Positions 55,380-64,000 of a stretch of DNA of 64,000 nt are shown in pieces. The stretch is taken from the NCBI RefSeq assembly GCF_030161595.1, contig NZ_BSUM01000001.1:1860001-1924000 (forward strand). The letters run 5' to 3'. The number at the start of each line of letters is the position of its first letter. Position 1 is the first letter of the stretch. The position numbers and the translations under genes were made by a program. Under the pieces are notes generated by a model. It did no database searches and had not been told where the DNA came from. It worked only from the letters and a program-made list of their open reading frames with translations. Source of the DNA: Litorihabitans aurantiacus. Its GTDB lineage: Bacteria > Actinomycetota > Actinomycetes > Actinomycetales > Beutenbergiaceae.

Positions 55380-56432
55380 GTGAGCAGGACGTGGTGGGCG
55401 GGCGGGACGCTGGCCCTCGCCCTGGTCGCCTCGGCCGTCGTCGCGCTCGCCCTCGGGCCGGCCGACATCACCCCGGGCGACATCCTGGGCTCGGCCGGCC
55501 ACCACCTCGCGACGCTCCTGCACCCCGTCCTGGGCGGGTTCGGGCTGGAGGTCCCGGCCGATCCGCTCAGCCGGATCCAGGACGCGATCGTCTGGCAGGG
55601 GCGACTGCCGCGCGTCGTCGCCGCGATCGGCGTCGGCGCGGGGCTCGCCGTCACCGGCACCGTGATGCAGGCGCTGCTGCGCAACCCGCTCGCGGACCCC
55701 TACCTGCTGGGGATCTCCTCGGGTGCGAGCGTGGGCGCCGTCGCCGTGCTCGTGCTGGGCGTGGGCCTGCTGCTGCCCGTGGCGGCGTTCGCGGGCGCCG
55801 TGCTGGCGCTGGCCGCCTCGCTCACCCTCGCCGGCGTCGTCTCCGGCGGCCGTCTCACACCGGGGCGCACGGTGCTGGCGGGCGTCGCCGTCGCGCAGGC
55901 CTGCTCGGCCGTGACGTCGTTCATCATCTTCACCTCGGTGCAGGGCGACTCCTACCGCGAGGTGCTCGGCTGGCTCATGGGCACCCTCGGGGGCGCGACG
56001 TGGCGCAGCGCCGTCATCGTGTGGGTGGCGCTCGCCGTCGTCGGCGTCGTGCTCGTGACCTCGGGGCGCACGCTGGACGCGTTCGCGTTCGGGGACACGT
56101 CCGCGGCGAGCCTCGGCGTCCACGTCGCGCGCACGCGCTGGACGCTGCTCGGCCTCGTCGCGCTGCTCGTGGGGGCGATGGTGTCGGTCAGCGGGTCGAT
56201 CGGGTTCGTCGGGCTGGTCGTGCCGCACGCGGTGCGCCTGCTCGTGGGCGCGCGCCACGTGCGCGTGCTCCCGCTGGCCGCCGTCGCGGGCGCGCTCGTG
56301 CTGCTCTGGGCCGACACGGCGGCGCGCACGGTCATCGAGCCGCGCGAGCTCCCCGTCGGCATCCTCACCGCCGCGATCGGAGCGCCCGTCTTCGCCCTCC
56401 TGCTCGCCCGGCGTCGCGGCGGGATCGCATGA
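55380..56432 (+). CDS. FecCD-family ABC permease (proposed F420-0 transporter)
   Basis: The 350-residue protein has about ten membrane helices and family motifs: 'QGRLPRVVAAIGVGAGLAVTGTVMQALLRNPLADPYLLGISSGASVGAV', 'GWLMGTLGGATW', 'SGSIGFVGLVVPHAVRLLVGARHVRVLPLAAVAGALVLLWADTAART' and 'ELPVGILTAAIGAPVFALLL'. This family imports cobalamin, heme, siderophores and, by proposal, F420-0. It starts 13 bp after the binding-protein gene, and the ATPase ATG overlaps its stop (ATGA). Confidence 0.9.
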   Translation: MSRTWWAGGTLALALVASAVVALALGPADITPGDILGSAGHHLATLLHPVLGGFGLEVPADPLSRIQDAIVWQGRLPRVVAAIGVGAGLAVTGTVMQALLRNPLADPYLLGISSGASVGAVAVLVLGVGLLLPVAAFAGAVLALAASLTLAGVVSGGRLTPGRTVLAGVAVAQACSAVTSFIIFTSVQGDSYREVLGWLMGTLGGATWRSAVIVWVALAVVGVVLVTSGRTLDAFAFGDTSAASLGVHVARTRWTLLGLVALLVGAMVSVSGSIGFVGLVVPHAVRLLVGARHVRVLPLAAVAGALVLLWADTAARTVIEPRELPVGILTAAIGAPVFALLLARRRGGIA

Positions 56433-57217
56433 GCGACGACCGGCATCTCGATCTGCACCTCGAGCGCGTCGCCTGGAGCGTGGACGGGCGCGCGATCCTC
56501 GACGGTGTCACGCTCACGGCGCCGAGCGGCGGCGTCACGGGGGTGCTCGGGCCGAACGGGTCGGGCAAGTCCTCGCTCCTGCGCGCGCTCGTCGGGGCCC
56601 TGCGGGTCGACGACGGCGCGTTCCTCCTCGCGGGCGAGGACCTGCGCGCGATGTCGCGCCGCACCCGCGCGCAGCGCCTGGCCCTCGTGGAGCAGGAGGC
56701 GCCCACCGACGTCGCGCTCACGGCGCTCGACGTGGTCCTGCTGGGCCGCACGCCGCACCGCTCGCGGTGGAGCGCGGACTCGGGCGAGGACGAGGCCCTC
56801 GCTCGCGCAGCGCTGGAACGCTGCGGCGCGGCGCACCTCGCGGGCCGCGACCTCGCCAGGCTCTCAGGGGGCGAGCGCCAGCGCGTGCACCTGGCGCGGG
56901 CCCTCGCCCAGGAGCCACAGGTGCTGCTGCTCGACGAACCGACCAACCACCTCGACGTCGCGGCACAGCTCGCGCTGCTGCGGCTCGTGGCGGGGCTGGA
57001 GGTCACGAGCGTGCTCGTGCTGCACGACCTGAACCAGGCGCTGCGCTGGTGCGACCACGTCGTCGTGCTCGCCGACGGGCGCGTGGTCGCCGCCGGCGAG
57101 CCCGAGGAGGTCCTCACACCCGCGACGATCGCGCGGGTCTACGGCGTGGCGGCCGAGGTGGTGCGGACGGCGGACGGGCGGCCGGTGCTCGTGCTGAGCG
57201 GTCTCGCCGACGCCTGA
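56429..57217 (+). CDS. FecE/BtuD-like ABC ATP-binding protein (proposed F420-0 transporter)
   Basis: The 262-residue ATPase has Walker A '[17 protein letters not shown]', Q-loop 'LALVEQEAPTDVALTALDVVLLGRTPHRSRW', signature 'RLSGGERQRVHLARALAQEP', Walker B 'VLLLDEPTNHLDVAAQ' and H-loop 'VLVLHDLNQALRWCDHVVV'. It completes the cassette. It ends 19 bp from the convergent DeoR gene, with no clear terminator between. Confidence 0.92.
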   Translation: MSDDRHLDLHLERVAWSVDGRAILDGVTLTAPSGGVTGVLGPNGSGKSSLLRALVGALRVDDGAFLLAGEDLRAMSRRTRAQRLALVEQEAPTDVALTALDVVLLGRTPHRSRWSADSGEDEALARAALERCGAAHLAGRDLARLSGGERQRVHLARALAQEPQVLLLDEPTNHLDVAAQLALLRLVAGLEVTSVLVLHDLNQALRWCDHVVVLADGRVVAAGEPEEVLTPATIARVYGVAAEVVRTADGRPVLVLSGLADA

Positions 57218-57236
57218 GCCGCCGGGGTCCTCGCGC

Positions 57237-58019
57237 TCAGACCCGGGCCACCGCCACGCCGGCCGCCTCGATCTCGTCGGCCGTCTCCTGCTCCAGCCCG
57301 GCGTCGGTGATCCACAGGTCGACGTCGTCGGTCCGCGCGAAGCGGTGGAAGCTCACCTGACCGGCCTTGCTGTGGTCGGCGAGCACCACCGTGCGGCGGG
57401 CCGCGGCGACGAAGGCGCGCTTGGTGGCCGCCTCGATCTCGTGCGGCGTGGTGAAGCCCCGCGCGACGTCGACCCCGTTGGTGCCGACGAACGCGACGTC
57501 CACGAACAGGTCGGCGAGCGCGTGCTGCGCCCACTCCCCCACCGCGGCGCCCGTGCGGCGGCGCAGCCGACCCCCGAGCAGGAACAGCGAGACGTCGGAG
57601 CGCTCGTGCAGCAGGGCCGCGATCGCGACCGAGTTCGTCACGACCGTGAGGTCGCGCCCGCGCGGCAGCGCCTCGGCGAGCGCCACCGTGGTGCTGCCGG
57701 CGTCGAGGAGGATCGTGCCGTCGTCGGGCACCTCCTCCAGCGCGCGCCGCGCGATGCGCGCCTTCTCCTGCGCGAGCCGCTCCATCCGGCGCTCGAGCGT
57801 GGGTTCGACGCCGAGGCGTTCGACGGCGAGCGCGCCGCCGTGCACGCGCCGCACCAGGCCGCGGCGCTCGAGCGCCGTCAGGTCGCGCCGCACGGTCTCG
57901 GGGGTCACTTGCAGCGACTCCGCGAGGGCCCCGACCTCGACCCGGCCCTGCGCGCGGGCCAGCTCGAGGATCGTGTGCTGCCGCTCGGGGGCGTACAGCG
58001 CGACCGGCGTCTGGGTCAT
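57237..58019 (-). CDS. DeoR-family transcriptional regulator
   Basis: The 260-residue protein has an N-terminal DeoR helix-turn-helix ('ERQHTILELARAQGRVEVGALAESLQVTPETVRRDLTALERRGLVRRVHGGAL') and a sugar-phosphate-sensing domain ('ILLDAGSTTVALAEALP', 'TNSVAIAALL', 'LGGRLRRRTGAAVGEWAQHAL', 'AFVGTNGVDVARGFTTPHEIEAATKRAFVAAA'). It overlaps the dehydrogenase stop by 4 bp and is divergent from the PTS gene, so it probably represses both in the absence of the sugar-alcohol phosphate. Confidence 0.93.
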   Translation of the reverse strand: MTQTPVALYAPERQHTILELARAQGRVEVGALAESLQVTPETVRRDLTALERRGLVRRVHGGALAVERLGVEPTLERRMERLAQEKARIARRALEEVPDDGTILLDAGSTTVALAEALPRGRDLTVVTNSVAIAALLHERSDVSLFLLGGRLRRRTGAAVGEWAQHALADLFVDVAFVGTNGVDVARGFTTPHEIEAATKRAFVAAARRTVVLADHSKAGQVSFHRFARTDDVDLWITDAGLEQETADEIEAAGVAVARV

Positions 58020-59062
58020 GGTTCGACGGTGACCTTGATGGCCTCGCCGCGGGCCACGATGTCGAACGCCTCGAGCGCCTGCTCGAGCGGCACGTGACGG
58101 GTGATGAGGTCCTTGACCGGGATCTGACCGGTGGAGATGTACTCCAGCGCGCGCTTGTGGTGCGCCGGGGCGCTGCCGTTCGCGCCGTGGATGTGGAGCT
58201 GGCGGTAGTGCACGACGTTGGAGTCGAGCGTGATCGTCGGGTCGGTCTTGGGCAGACCGCCGAAGAAGGAGATCCGCCCGTTGCGCGCGGCCATCGCGAC
58301 GGCCTGCTCCTGCGTGATGTTCGCGGGGGTGGCGGTGATGATGACGTCGGCGCCGCGGCCGTTCGTGAGCTCGAGGACGCGCGCGACGACGTCCTCCTGC
58401 GAGGCGTCGATGACGCCGTCGGGCTTGACGGCCTCGGCGGACATCGCCAGTCGCTCGGCGTTGACGTCGACGAGCCAGACGGGACCGACCTTGTGGACGC
58501 CGCGCGCGATGCGGATGTGCATGCAGCCGATCGGACCGGCGCCGAAGACGACCGTGAAGTCGCCCTCCTCGATCCCCATCTGCTCCTGCGCGTTGATGGC
58601 GCACGCGAACGGCTCGGCCGCCGAGGCCTCGTCGAAGCCGACGTTGTCCGGGATGTGGTTGAGACCGTCCACGGCGAGCACCTGCTCGGGGACGACCATG
58701 TACTCGGCGAACCCGCCGTCGTACTGGTAGCCGACCGAGGTCTGGTTCTGGCAGACCTCCATCCAGCCCTTGCCGCACTCGTGGCACTGCCCGCACGGCA
58801 CGGCCGCGATGACCTGCACGCGGTCGCCGACGGCGAAGCCGCCCTGCGCGTCCGCCCCGACCTCGACGACCTCACCCGCGACCTCGTGGCCCATGGTGGT
58901 CTCGCGCGTGATGTTGACGTGGCCGTTGTTGCGGATCTTCACGTCGGTGCCGCACGTGGAGCAGTTGCGGACGCGGATCTTCACCTCGCGGGCGCCGCAC
59001 TCGGGCTCGGGCACGTCCTCGATGCGGACGTCGCCGGGGGCGTGGAAACGCAGTGCCTTCAT
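58016..59062 (-). CDS. Zinc-dependent MDR dehydrogenase (polyol or polyol-phosphate dehydrogenase, inferred)
   Basis: The 348-residue medium-chain dehydrogenase has a catalytic zinc site 'NCSTCGTDV' with 'MGHEVAGEVVEVG', a structural zinc site with four Cys in 'CGQCHECGKGWMEVC', and NAD-binding 'VVFGAGPIGCMHIRIARG'. The genes around it encode a mannitol-type PTS and a DeoR regulator, so oxidation of the imported polyol phosphate is the likely job; it would replace the usual long-chain MtlD. The ATG at 59062 with upstream GGGAG is preferred to an ATG four codons earlier. Confidence 0.88.
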   Translation of the reverse strand: MKALRFHAPGDVRIEDVPEPECGAREVKIRVRNCSTCGTDVKIRNNGHVNITRETTMGHEVAGEVVEVGADAQGGFAVGDRVQVIAAVPCGQCHECGKGWMEVCQNQTSVGYQYDGGFAEYMVVPEQVLAVDGLNHIPDNVGFDEASAAEPFACAINAQEQMGIEEGDFTVVFGAGPIGCMHIRIARGVHKVGPVWLVDVNAERLAMSAEAVKPDGVIDASQEDVVARVLELTNGRGADVIITATPANITQEQAVAMAARNGRISFFGGLPKTDPTITLDSNVVHYRQLHIHGANGSAPAHHKRALEYISTGQIPVKDLITRHVPLEQALEAFDIVARGEAIKVTVEP

Positions 59063-59165
59063 GGAAGCTCCCATCTCTCGTGCGTCCGACGGCTGCGTCG
59101 GGGCGCACGCGCGTGTCGTGCTGACCGGATGTCTCGCCCGCCAGTCTGCCTGAGTGGGATCGTGT

Positions 59166-59207
59166 GGTCAATCGCTCTTGACCGGACCCGATTCAAACCG
59201 ATATAAA
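59166..59207 (+). promoter_or_regulatory. Promoter of the PTS gene with an operator-like inverted repeat
   Basis: A near-consensus promoter is visible: -35 TTGACC (59178-59183), 18-bp spacer, -10 TATAAA (59202-59207), about 63 bp before the ATG. The -35 is the right arm of a perfect inverted repeat GGTCAA-N6-TTGACC (59166-59183), placed where a repressor such as the DeoR protein would block RNA polymerase. The left arm is also a TTGACC on the minus strand and could serve the dehydrogenase-deoR operon. Confidence 0.7.
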
Positions 59208-59269
59208 CAGGAACACAGATCAACGGGGATCGGTCGAGGACCCGTCTCGACCCCAGCGAAAGGCAACGC

Positions 59270-61315
59270 ATGACCACCACCACGACCCCACCCCAGCAGC
59301 GGGGTGGCGCTCGGGTCGCCGTCCAGAAGTTCGGCACCTTCCTGTCCAACATGGTGATGCCGAACATCGCGGCGTTCATCGCGTGGGGCCTCCTGACCGC
59401 CCTGTTCATCGGACCGGGCTGGCTCAACGGCGCGACGCCGGAGACCCCCGACCGCCCCGAGTTCCTCGGCCGCTTCGCCCCCGACAGCTGGGTGGCGCAG
59501 ATCGGCGGCTGGGGCGACTTCGCCGACGGCGGCATCGTCGGCCCGGCCATCACCTTCCTGCTGCCGATCCTCATCGGCTACACCGGCGGCTACATGCTCT
59601 ACAAGACCCGCGGCGGCGTGGTCGGCGCGATCGCGACGATCGGTGTCGTCGCCGGCGCCGGCATCCCGATGTTCATCGGCGCGATGATCGCCGGCCCCGT
59701 CGGCGGCTGGACGATCAAGAAGCTCGACGCCCTCTGGGACGGCAAGATCCGCCCCGGCTTCGAGATGCTCGTCAACAACTTCTCCGCCGGCATCCTCGGC
59801 GCGATCCTGGCCTTCCTCGGCTTCTTCGGCATCGCCCCGGTCGTCGAGTGGCTGACCGCTCGCCTCGGCGACGGCGTCGGCTTCCTCGTCGACAACAACA
59901 TCCTCCCGGCCACCTCGATCCTGGTCGAGCCGGCCAAGGTCCTGTTCCTCAACAATGCGATCAACCACGGCGTCTTCACCCCGCTGGGCAGCGCCGAGTC
60001 GACCGAGACCGGCCGCTCGCTGCTGTTCCTCATCGAGGCGAACCCCGGACCGGGCCTCGGCCTGCTGCTCGCCTTCGCCGTCGCCGGCGTCGGTGTGGCC
60101 CGCGCGTCCGCCCCGGGCGCGATCATCGTGCAGTTCCTCGGTGGGATCCACGAGATCTACTTCCCCTACGTGCTCGCCAAGCCGCGTCTGATCCTCGCCC
60201 TCATCCTGGGTGGTGCGACCGGTGTGCTGACCAACGTGATCTTCGGCTCCGGCCTCGTGGGTCCGGCCGCCCCCGGCTCGATCTTCGCGGTGCTGACCAT
60301 GACGGCGCCGGGGAGCCACGTCGGCGTCATCCTGTCCGTCGTGGCCTCAGCCGGCGTGACGTTCCTCGTCGCGGCCCTCATCCTGCGCCTGGACAAGAAC
60401 AAGGACCTCGACCTGGAGGCCGCCACCGCGCAGATGGAGGCGAACAAGGGCAAGAAGTCCTCCGTCGCCTCGATGCTGAGCAGCGGCGCCGCCGTCGCGA
60501 CCGGTCCGATCCGCTCGATCGTCTTCGCGTGCGACGCCGGCATGGGCTCCTCCGCGATGGGCGCCTCGGTGCTCCGCCGCAAGGTGCAGTCCGCCGGCCT
60601 CGAGGGCGTCACAGTGGTCAACAAGGCCATCTCGGACCTGACCGACACCTACGACCTCGTCGTGACTCACCAGGACCTCACCGAGCGCGCGCGTCAGCGC
60701 ACCGGTTCGGCGATCCACGTGTCCGTCGACAACTTCATGAACTCGCCGCGCTACGACGAGGTCGTGGAGCTCGTGGACGAGCGCAACAACGGTGGCGCCC
60801 CTGCGGGTGGCTCCGGTTCCGGCTCGACGAGCGCGGCCGCCGTCGGCGGCGCGTCCTCGGGCGGCGGCGTCGCGACCGCGACGACGACGCGCGACTCCGT
60901 CCTCGACCGCGAGTCCGTGGTCCTCGCCGGAAGCGCCACCACTCGGGAGGCCGCCATCGAGGAGGCCGGCGCGCTGCTGGTCGCCGCCGGCGCCGCCTCG
61001 ACCGCGTACGTCGCCGCGATGCACGAGCGCGAGGCCTCGGTCTCGACGTTCATGGGCGAGGGCCTGGCCATCCCCCACGGCACGAACGAGGCCAAGGGCG
61101 AGGTGTCCCGGACCGCGGTGTCCTTCGTGCGCTACGCGAACGGGATCGACTGGGGCGGCGAGCAGGTGAAGTTCGTGATCGCGATCGCGGCCACGGGCGA
61201 CGAGCACCTCGCGCTGCTGCAGCAGGTCGCCGGCGCGTTCCTCGACGCCGAGTCGGTGGAGCGCCTCGAGAACGCCATGACGGCCGACGAGGTCAAGGAA
61301 CTGCTCGGCGCCTGA
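59270..61315 (+). CDS. mtlA: PTS mannitol-type EIICBA transporter
   Basis: The 681-residue fusion imports and phosphorylates a hexitol, probably mannitol. EIIC spans about residues 15-375 ('VQKFGTFLSNMVMPNIAAFIAWGLL', 'GGIHEIYFPYVLAKPRLILALILGG'). EIIB carries its phosphocysteine in 'FACDAGMGSSAMGASVLRR' (C421). After a Gly/Ser/Ala linker, EIIA has the active His in 'GEGLAIPHGTNEAKG' (H603). This EIIC motif set is that of MtlA. The gene has its own strong promoter and is followed by a bidirectional terminator. Confidence 0.94.
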   Translation: MTTTTTPPQQRGGARVAVQKFGTFLSNMVMPNIAAFIAWGLLTALFIGPGWLNGATPETPDRPEFLGRFAPDSWVAQIGGWGDFADGGIVGPAITFLLPILIGYTGGYMLYKTRGGVVGAIATIGVVAGAGIPMFIGAMIAGPVGGWTIKKLDALWDGKIRPGFEMLVNNFSAGILGAILAFLGFFGIAPVVEWLTARLGDGVGFLVDNNILPATSILVEPAKVLFLNNAINHGVFTPLGSAESTETGRSLLFLIEANPGPGLGLLLAFAVAGVGVARASAPGAIIVQFLGGIHEIYFPYVLAKPRLILALILGGATGVLTNVIFGSGLVGPAAPGSIFAVLTMTAPGSHVGVILSVVASAGVTFLVAALILRLDKNKDLDLEAATAQMEANKGKKSSVASMLSSGAAVATGPIRSIVFACDAGMGSSAMGASVLRRKVQSAGLEGVTVVNKAISDLTDTYDLVVTHQDLTERARQRTGSAIHVSVDNFMNSPRYDEVVELVDERNNGGAPAGGSGSGSTSAAAVGGASSGGGVATATTTRDSVLDRESVVLAGSATTREAAIEEAGALLVAAGAASTAYVAAMHEREASVSTFMGEGLAIPHGTNEAKGEVSRTAVSFVRYANGIDWGGEQVKFVIAIAATGDEHLALLQQVAGAFLDAESVERLENAMTADEVKELLGA

Positions 61316-61333
61316 CCCGGGTCTCCCGCGAAC

Positions 61334-61367
61334 GAGGGCCGCGGACGCTCCGGCGTCCGCGGCCCTC
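61334..61367. terminator. Bidirectional terminator between mtlA and cofE
   Basis: A perfect 15-bp GC-rich stem (61334-61348 with 61353-61367) closes on a TCCG tetraloop, and outer bases (CGCGAAC / GTTCGCG near 61327 and 61374) could extend it. It lies 19 bp after the mtlA stop and between convergent genes, so it serves both strands. There is no U-run. Confidence 0.85.
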
Positions 61368-61454
61368 GCCGTCGTTCGCGAGGTACTTCTGAGGCGCCCA
61401 CGATCCCCCACAGACCCCTCGCGGACGCCCACCGGCACCTCGCGGACGAGGTGG

Positions 61455-61474
61455 TCAGTCAGTCAGTCAGTCAG
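61455..61474. repeat. TCAG tetranucleotide microsatellite at the cofE stop codon
   Basis: Five perfect TCAG units in a row overlap the last codons and TGA of cofE. Each change of copy number would shift the frame, but every frame quickly meets TGA within the repeat, so slippage would alter only the last few residues. Confidence 0.85.
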
Positions 61475-62251
61475 CGGGCGGCCGTCGCGGCCGCGCTCCC
61501 ACGCCTCGCGGCTGCCGAGCGCGAACATGTCGTCCGGGCCGGTGCGGCTCAGGCCGCGGGCGCCCGGCCCGTCGTCGTGCGTCACGACGTGCCCCATCCC
61601 CCGCACGACGGCGAGCGGGTGCCCGCCCGTCGGGCGCTTGAGCAGATCGGCGGCGGCCGCGATCTCGTCGGCGACGGCGACCACGGTCGTCTCGAGCGGA
61701 CGCCCGGCGTCGTCGGGCGTGCCCCGCAGGTCGTCGAGCACCGTGATCCCGGCCGCCCCGATCGCGAGGTCGGTGACGCCCGAACGCCACGGCCGCCCGG
61801 CGGAGTCCGTGAGGATCACGCCCGGCCGCACGCCGCCGAGCCGCGCCGCGAGCCCGCGCCGGAGCCGGCGCGCGGAGTCGTCCGGATCCACGGGCAGCAG
61901 CAGGATCGTTCCCGGGTGCGTGTTGGAGGAGTCCACCCCGGCCGCGGCCATCACGATGCCCTGCCGGTTCTCCACGATCCGCAGCCGGGAGCCGTCGGCG
62001 TTCTCGCGCGAGGCGACGACCCTCACCGTCTCGTCGTCGATCGCGGCCTCGCGGTCGGTGGCGCGCACGAGGCGGCCCTCGGCCTTGGAGACCACCTTCG
62101 AGGAGAGGACGACGACGTCGCTCGCCTCGACCCCCACGCTCCCGTCCGGCCAGACGAGATTCGCCAGGACGGGGACGAGCACCGCCGCCAGCTCGGTGGA
62201 GGACGTGACGGCGGGGACGCCGTCGGGCGCGACGACCTGGAGCGCGCTCAC
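61463..62251 (-). CDS. cofE: Coenzyme F420-0:L-glutamate ligase CofE
   Basis: The GTP-dependent enzyme adds the gamma-glutamyl tail to F420-0. The 262 residues follow CofE/FbiB-N: '[20 protein letters not shown]', '[43 protein letters not shown]', '[26 protein letters not shown]', '[29 protein letters not shown]'. It lacks the C-terminal nitroreductase-like domain of mycobacterial FbiB. The GTG start overlaps the LLM stop. In the setting of the F420-0-type importer it would complete imported cofactor. Confidence 0.93.
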   Translation of the reverse strand: MSALQVVAPDGVPAVTSSTELAAVLVPVLANLVWPDGSVGVEASDVVVLSSKVVSKAEGRLVRATDREAAIDDETVRVVASRENADGSRLRIVENRQGIVMAAAGVDSSNTHPGTILLLPVDPDDSARRLRRGLAARLGGVRPGVILTDSAGRPWRSGVTDLAIGAAGITVLDDLRGTPDDAGRPLETTVVAVADEIAAAADLLKRPTGGHPLAVVRGMGHVVTHDDGPGARGLSRTGPDDMFALGSREAWERGRDGRPLTD

Positions 62252-63252
62252 CGGTGCAGCTGCGGGAGGACGTCGCGGCCGAAGACCTCGACCCACTCGG
62301 TCTGGTTGCGACCCACGTTGTGCAGGTAGACCCGGTCGAAGCCGAGGTCGACGTACTTCTGGATCTCGGCGCGGTGCACGTCGGGGTCCTCCGAGATGAC
62401 CATGCGGCCCTCGAAGTCCTCGGGGCGAACGAGCTTCGCCATCGCGGCGAAGTCGAACGGCGAGCGGATGTCGCCCTTGGGGAACTTCATCCCGCCGTTG
62501 GGCCACTGCGTCATCGCGTTCTCCAGCGCCTCCTCGTAGGTCGGCGCCCACGACAGGTGCAGCTGGATCACCTTCGGCATGCTCGAGGGGTCCTTGCCCG
62601 CCTCGCGCGCCCCGGCGTCGAACTTCTCGAACAGGCCCGAGATCTTCTCGAGCGGCGCACCGACCGTGATGAGACCGTCCACCGTGCGCCCGGCGCGCTT
62701 CGCGGTGATCGGACCCGCCGTCGCCACCAGGATCTCCGGCGGCACCTCGGGCATCGTCCACAGCCGCATCGACTCGAGCTGGAAGAACTCGCCGCGGTGC
62801 TTGACGTCCTTGCCCGCGAGCGACCCCGTGAACAGCTTCTGGATGATCTCGATCGCCTCGAACATGCGGTTGATCCGCTCGGGCGCCTCCGGCCAGTACC
62901 GCGCCGTGATGTGCTCGTTCAGCGCCTCGCCGCTCCCGAGGCCGAGCCAGTGGCGGCCGGGATACATCGCCGCGAGCGTCGCCGAGGCCTGCGCCACCAT
63001 GGCGGGGTGCCAGCGCATCGACGGGCACGTCACGCCGGGACCGATGTCACCCGTCGTGGTCTGCCCGAGCGCCGCGAGGACGTTCCACACGAACGCCGCC
63101 TCGCCCTGCGCGGGCACCCACGGCTGCACGTGATCGGCCGCCATCACGCCGGAGAAGCCGTGCTTCTCGGCCAGCGCGGTGTGCTCGATGATCTCGTTCG
63201 GGCTGAACTGCTCCAGGGCTGCGGCGATGCCGACGGTCAGGGCGGAGGTCAT
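62248..63252 (-). CDS. F420-dependent LLM oxidoreductase (TIGR03557/G6PDH-like family)
   Basis: The 334-residue TIM-barrel luciferase-like protein resembles the F420-dependent glucose-6-phosphate dehydrogenase group: '[44 protein letters not shown]', '[46 protein letters not shown]', '[30 protein letters not shown]'. True Fgd assignment cannot be confirmed by eye, so the substrate is open. It overlaps cofE by 4 bp, directly linking it to F420 maturation. Confidence 0.88.
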   Translation of the reverse strand: MTSALTVGIAAALEQFSPNEIIEHTALAEKHGFSGVMAADHVQPWVPAQGEAAFVWNVLAALGQTTTGDIGPGVTCPSMRWHPAMVAQASATLAAMYPGRHWLGLGSGEALNEHITARYWPEAPERINRMFEAIEIIQKLFTGSLAGKDVKHRGEFFQLESMRLWTMPEVPPEILVATAGPITAKRAGRTVDGLITVGAPLEKISGLFEKFDAGAREAGKDPSSMPKVIQLHLSWAPTYEEALENAMTQWPNGGMKFPKGDIRSPFDFAAMAKLVRPEDFEGRMVISEDPDVHRAEIQKYVDLGFDRVYLHNVGRNQTEWVEVFGRDVLPQLHR

Positions 63253-63334
63253 GCCTCCATCCTCGCACCCGACCTCGACACCGGGCGGGCGCGACGACGG
63301 CGGTGCGTCCCCGCCGCGCGCCGCCGACCGCGCG

Positions 63335-64000
63335 TCAGCCCACGGCCTGCGCGGGCGCCGCCGCCTCCGCGAGCGGCCGCAGGTGCTCCGGGATCTCCCG
63401 ACCGCGCGCCACCATCGAGCGCGCCCACAGGCGCCCGGCCCGGTAGGACGAGCGCACGAGCGGCCCCGCCAGGACTCCGAGGAACCCGAGCTCCTCCGCC
63501 TCGGCCGAGATCTCCACGAACTCCTCCGGCCGCACCCAGCGCGCGACCGGCAGGTGCCGCGGCGAGGGGCGCAGGTACTGGGTGATCGTGATGATGTCCG
63601 TCCCGGCGTCGCGCAGGTCGCACAGCGCCTCGGTGATCTCGTGGCGCTCCTCGCCCATCCCGAGGATGAGGTTGGACTTCGTGATCATCCCGGCGTCCTG
63701 GCCCTGCGTGATCACGTCGAGCGAGCGCTCGTAGCGGAACGCCGGCCGGATCCGCCTGAAGATCCGCGGCACCGTCTCGACGTTGTGCGCGAACACCTCG
63801 GGCCCGGCGTCGAACACCTGCTCGAGGTGCTCGGACCGTCCGGTGAAGTCGGGCACGAGGATCTCGACGCCGGTGCCGGGCGCCTGCCGGTGGATCTCCC
63901 GGATGGTCTCGGCGTACAGCCACGCGCCCTCGTCGGGCAGGTCGTCACGCGCGACGCCTGTCACCGTGGAGTACCGCAGACCCATCCGGGCCACGGACTC
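63335..64000 (-). CDS. lipA: Lipoyl synthase, C-terminal part (truncated by window edge)
   Basis: About 222 residues of the radical-SAM enzyme that inserts sulfur into octanoyl chains. Seen here are '[31 protein letters not shown]', '[42 protein letters not shown]', '[55 protein letters not shown]' and the end 'SSYRAGRLW', all highly conserved in LipA. Both cysteine clusters for the two Fe-S centres lie beyond the window. It is 82 bp upstream of the F420 LLM gene on the same strand. Confidence 0.95.
   Translation of the reverse strand, partial: ESVARMGLRYSTVTGVARDDLPDEGAWLYAETIREIHRQAPGTGVEILVPDFTGRSEHLEQVFDAGPEVFAHNVETVPRIFRRIRPAFRYERSLDVITQGQDAGMITKSNLILGMGEERHEITEALCDLRDAGTDIITITQYLRPSPRHLPVARWVRPEEFVEISAEAEELGFLGVLAGPLVRSSYRAGRLWARSMVARGREIPEHLRPLAEAAAPAQAVG

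Overview
The window looks like chromosomal DNA of a very GC-rich actinobacterium, most likely a member of the Micrococcales close to Cellulomonadaceae or Promicromonosporaceae. This is inferred from the GTG starts and 4-bp GTGA gene overlaps, the rpsP-khpA-rimM-trmD-rplS-lepB-rnhB-DUF2469 and ileS-folC / DUF4233-ndk gene orders, a translational-type ileS T-box leader, and several F420-related genes. No rRNA, tRNA, CRISPR array, insertion sequence or prophage was seen.

Layout. 1-380: 3' end of a LacI-type regulator. 388-5587 (minus): ribosome and secretion operon, with TrmD fused to a GNAT domain. 5776-16304 (minus): ffh, glnD, glnK, amtB, ftsY, a small membrane protein and smc. 16367-17313: ndk and DUF4233. 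17361-19829: dihydroxyacetone kinase operon dhaKLM. 19918-31805: Wzx/Wzy-type surface polysaccharide locus (priming transferase, GT4-GT2 fusion, two GT4 enzymes, chain-length protein, polymerase, flippase, acyltransferase, SGNH hydrolase). 32054-36854: folC and ileS under an isoleucine T-box. 37280-42244: YcaQ-like winged-helix protein, a DUF222/HNH nuclease with an SOS box on its start codon, a HAD phosphatase and a YjbR protein. 42260-43015: an SDR. 43110-51522 (minus): reductive pyrimidine/hydantoin catabolism operon (aminotransferase, ABC transporter, LLM oxidoreductase, dihydropyrimidinase, beta-ureidopropionase) with a divergent MocR regulator. 53140-53964: aldo/keto reductase. 54233-57217: ABC cassette resembling the proposed F420-0 importer. 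57237-61315: DeoR regulator, zinc dehydrogenase and mannitol-type PTS EIICBA. 61463-63252: cofE and an F420-dependent LLM enzyme. 63335-64000: 3' part of lipA.

How the genes fit together. The left half is housekeeping: translation, SRP targeting, nitrogen sensing and chromosome organisation. The polysaccharide and dha block lies between folC and DUF4233, which are normally adjacent in actinobacteria. The right half is catabolic, with a recurring F420 theme: a putative F420-0 importer, the glutamate ligase that would finish the cofactor, and two LLM enzymes of F420-type families, one of them in the pyrimidine operon where no dihydropyrimidine dehydrogenase gene is seen.

Quality caution. Nine genes (lepB, ffh, smc, dhaK, the O-antigen polymerase, folC, a HAD phosphatase, a YjbR protein and an ABC permease) are each split by one apparent single-base indel. 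Nearly all of these lie at short G/C homopolymers. Because several of the genes are normally essential, uncorrected sequencing error is more likely than real inactivation. They are annotated as whole genes with the break marked.
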